Part shown: positions 62,678 through 64,000 of the stretch, one piece after another
Layout of the letters: each line of letters opens with the position of its first letter
Position numbering within the stretch: the stretch's first letter is position 1
Notes under the pieces: generated by a model
What the model was told of the DNA's origin: nothing
What the model saw: the letters and a program-made list of their open reading frames with translations, nothing else
The model's database searches: none
Position numbers and translations under genes: made by a program
DNA from: Roseicella frigidaeris
GTDB lineage: Bacteria > Pseudomonadota > Alphaproteobacteria > Acetobacterales > Acetobacteraceae
Assembly: GCF_003258945.1 (NCBI RefSeq)
Contig: NZ_QLIX01000016.1
Location: 1-64,000, forward strand
Length of the DNA: 64,000 nucleotides
Direction: 5' to 3'

Positions 62678-62985
62678 CGGGGGTTAGCGCCAAGCACGGT
62701 CGAAAGTGCAACCAGTCCAACCTGGTTGTCGCGCAGAATTCCGCTGAGGAGAACGCTGGATTCGGACCGCCCGCGCTCCTCCTTCCACTCACCCACTCCG
62801 GACACACTGAAGCAGAACCTACGCGCGAACACCTCATGACTCATGCCGCGGCGCATCCGAACGGCCCAAATGTTAAAAGCATCATGCCCCCCAACATGCG
62901 AAATCACCCGTGCCACGAGCACTTGCCTCGTTGGCCACGGACGCTTTCTGAGCTCGGCAGATGCTTTGCCCCGCGACCGTTTCAT
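62674..62985 (-). CDS. Putative HTH (XRE/HigA-like) protein
   Basis: A 103-residue basic protein. RMRRGMSHEVFARRFCFSVS and the following VGEWKEERGRSESSVLL resemble the helix-turn-helix of antitoxin-type XRE regulators (GMSQEVFAARFGFSVSTLRHW pattern). Some consensus residues are altered (Gly to Cys in the turn; the usual E-Q-G-R to E-E-R-G-R). The N-terminal 45 residues lack features. It could be a controller protein for the R-M genes or a relic. It starts within the stop of the 135-aa gene and ends within the start of the methyltransferase gene. Confidence 0.5.
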   Translation of the reverse strand: MKRSRGKASAELRKRPWPTRQVLVARVISHVGGHDAFNIWAVRMRRGMSHEVFARRFCFSVSGVGEWKEERGRSESSVLLSGILRDNQVGLVALSTVLGANPR

Positions 62986-63389
62986 AGGGCCCTGCGGATA
63001 GCTTGGTCAACGATTCGAGTGGATCCCAGCATGGATCGGGTTGACGGATGGTATTCCCAAGATGGGGCCTCTATGTCCCGCCCATCGAGGATAGCCTCAA
63101 CCAGCGCAGGGGCCAGCAACGTCAGATTGAGCACTCGGCCGACATAGGCGCGGTCAATCCCCTCACCGGTGGCAAGATCGCGAATCGACCCATACCGACC
63201 TTCCTCCAACATGCGCCACCAGCGGAACGCCCGCACCAGGGCCTTCACCAGGACCGGATCGCCCTGCGTCTGGAGCACCCCGAGGGCGTCCGAGGCAGCG
63301 GCGACCGGCGCGCCATCCGGCCCGACGATCGCTTTCCGTCCCCCGCGCCGCCGGATGGTCATCGGCACTACCACCGTCATACTCGTCAT
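62982..63389 (-). CDS. Recombinase-associated small protein
   Basis: A 135-residue protein with a basic N-terminus (TIRRRGGRKAIVGPDG) and a helical core (VLVKALVRAFRWWRMLEEGRYGSIRDLATGEGIDRAYVGRVLNLTLLAPALVEAILDG). I recall similar proteins encoded just after large serine recombinases on alphaproteobacterial elements; the RDLATGEGIDRAYVGRVL segment looks like an HTH. It probably binds DNA and may assist or regulate recombination. The ATG at 63389 overlaps the recombinase stop (ATGA). Function is inferred from context. Confidence 0.7.
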   Translation of the reverse strand: MTSMTVVVPMTIRRRGGRKAIVGPDGAPVAAASDALGVLQTQGDPVLVKALVRAFRWWRMLEEGRYGSIRDLATGEGIDRAYVGRVLNLTLLAPALVEAILDGRDIEAPSWEYHPSTRSMLGSTRIVDQAIRRAL

Positions 63390-64000
63390 GCCGCCACGCG
63401 CTCCTTCGCCGCCAGATCTCTCGCCAGCCCGGCGAGCCCGTCCAGGTTCAGCTTGATCTCCGCCCCGGCGTCGCCGACCGTCACCCGCTCGACCAGCAGA
63501 CGGACGATGCGCTCGTGCTCGCCCGGGAAGAGTTCGTCCCACAGCGGATCGAGCCGCCCCAGCGCGTCCCGCACCTCACCCTCTGTCACGTCCGGCGCCT
63601 CAACCCGCGCTGCGCGCCAGGTACCGACGACCACCTCCGGCTGGTGCAGCAGCGCGCGGACCTGGGCCATCACCAGCCCTTCGATCTCACCCGCCGGAAG
63701 GCGCCGGTGCGGCGCGTCGTTGGCTCCGCCCTGCAGCAGCACCTGGCTGACATAGTACCGATAGAGCCGGCCACCCTTCCGGGTGTGGGTGGGAGACATC
63801 GCCCGCCCATCCGATCCGAACAGCAGCCCGCGCAACAGCGCCGGCGACTTCTGCCGCGACTTCGCGGCACGGGTGCGCGGGCTCGGCGAGGATGGCGTGT
63901 GCCCGATCCCACAGCGCCTGCGGCACGATCGCCGCATGCTCGCCGGGATAGGACGTCCCCTTGTGCACCGCCTCGCCGAGATAGGTGCGGTTCATGAGCA
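63386..64000 (-). pseudogene. Large serine recombinase, 3' part, frameshifted
   Basis: Only the C-terminal part is in the window; the gene runs off the right end. NRTYLGEAVHKGTSYPGEHA and AIVPQALWDRAHAIL are the recombinase domain, and SPTHTRKGGRLYRYYVSQVL belongs to the zinc-ribbon region. A coiled tail (DALGRLDPLWDELFPGEHERIVRLLVERV) follows. The two parts are in different frames: the reading breaks between AILAEP and RTRAAKSRQKSPALL near 63875-63882, as if one G had been gained (or two bases lost). It is either inactive or a sequencing error. No catalytic serine domain is visible, as it lies beyond 64000. Confidence 0.75.

Noticed and set aside
63687-63995. 102-residue ORF starting MNRTYLG as a separate small gene
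   Set aside because: It is the internal recombinase domain of a longer gene that continues beyond the window and is frameshifted.

Overview
The window is a very GC-rich (roughly 70% or more by eye), densely coding chromosome segment. It suggests a member of the Alphaproteobacteria, most likely Acetobacteraceae of the Roseomonas type. The evidence is the base composition, the class I lysyl-tRNA synthetase, the coaBC/dut/moeB neighbourhood, a class I PHA synthase and many short ATGA-coupled gene pairs. This placement is inferred from gene content only; no 16S gene is present.

Positions 1-57.8 kb are mostly ordinary core and accessory genes. 1-1.2 kb: an IS-like end, a perfect 40-bp palindrome, a gamma-carbonic-anhydrase-like protein and a DUF2934 protein. 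1.5-8.6 kb: a TauD-type dioxygenase, then coaBC and dut separated by an amine oxidase and a methyltransferase, then moeB, a DsrE protein and a secreted SH3 protein. 8.7-10.8 kb: a secreted protein with two C-x6-C-x10-C-x-C modules and a GH13 enzyme. 10.9-13.96 kb: a copA-cueR-copZ copper operon with a CueR-type promoter almost on the copA start. 14-17.1 kb: a hypothetical protein, a secreted trypsin-like protease and an MFS transporter. 17.2-21.9 kb: a 5'-truncated IS110 element, a C-terminally short mprF and the lysyl-tRNA synthetase gene. 22-30.3 kb: asd, a D-cysteine desulfhydrase-like enzyme, a YbaY/META protein, a Baeyer-Villiger-type monooxygenase, a DinG-like helicase and a TerB protein. 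30.3-37.9 kb: a zinc alcohol dehydrogenase, a CDF zinc exporter, a Bax-inhibitor-1 protein, an FtsX-like permease and TerC. 38-45.4 kb: SDR, yicC, gmk, a DUF4142 protein, a second GH13 glucosidase, a short hibernation factor and phaC. 45.5-57.7 kb: MFS, tRNA-Leu, a hydroxyacid dehydrogenase, an enolase-superfamily enzyme with a non-ATG start, RlmM-like, DUF423, endonuclease V, an acyl-CoA ligase, an orphan znuA under a Zur-like box, a zinc-ribbon protein, prolyl aminopeptidase and a DUF892 ferritin-like protein.

At 57.8 kb a tRNA-Arg(CCU) marks the edge of a compositionally different, less GC-rich island that runs off the right end. It is a leftward series of genes, most joined by 4-bp ATGA overlaps. 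In transcription order it holds a frameshifted large serine recombinase, a 135-aa companion, an HTH-like protein, a beta-class DNA methyltransferase (TSPPF), a MORC/GHKL ATPase, an SF2 helicase and a PD-(D/E)xK-like nuclease. This looks like a MORC-ATPase restriction-modification system and is the most interesting object here.

Several intergenic spaces carry dispersed hairpin repeats, which I grouped into three families. One copy abuts the 3' end of the IS110 element. Two metal operators (CueR at copA, Zur at znuA) lie so close to the start codon that the messages may be leaderless.
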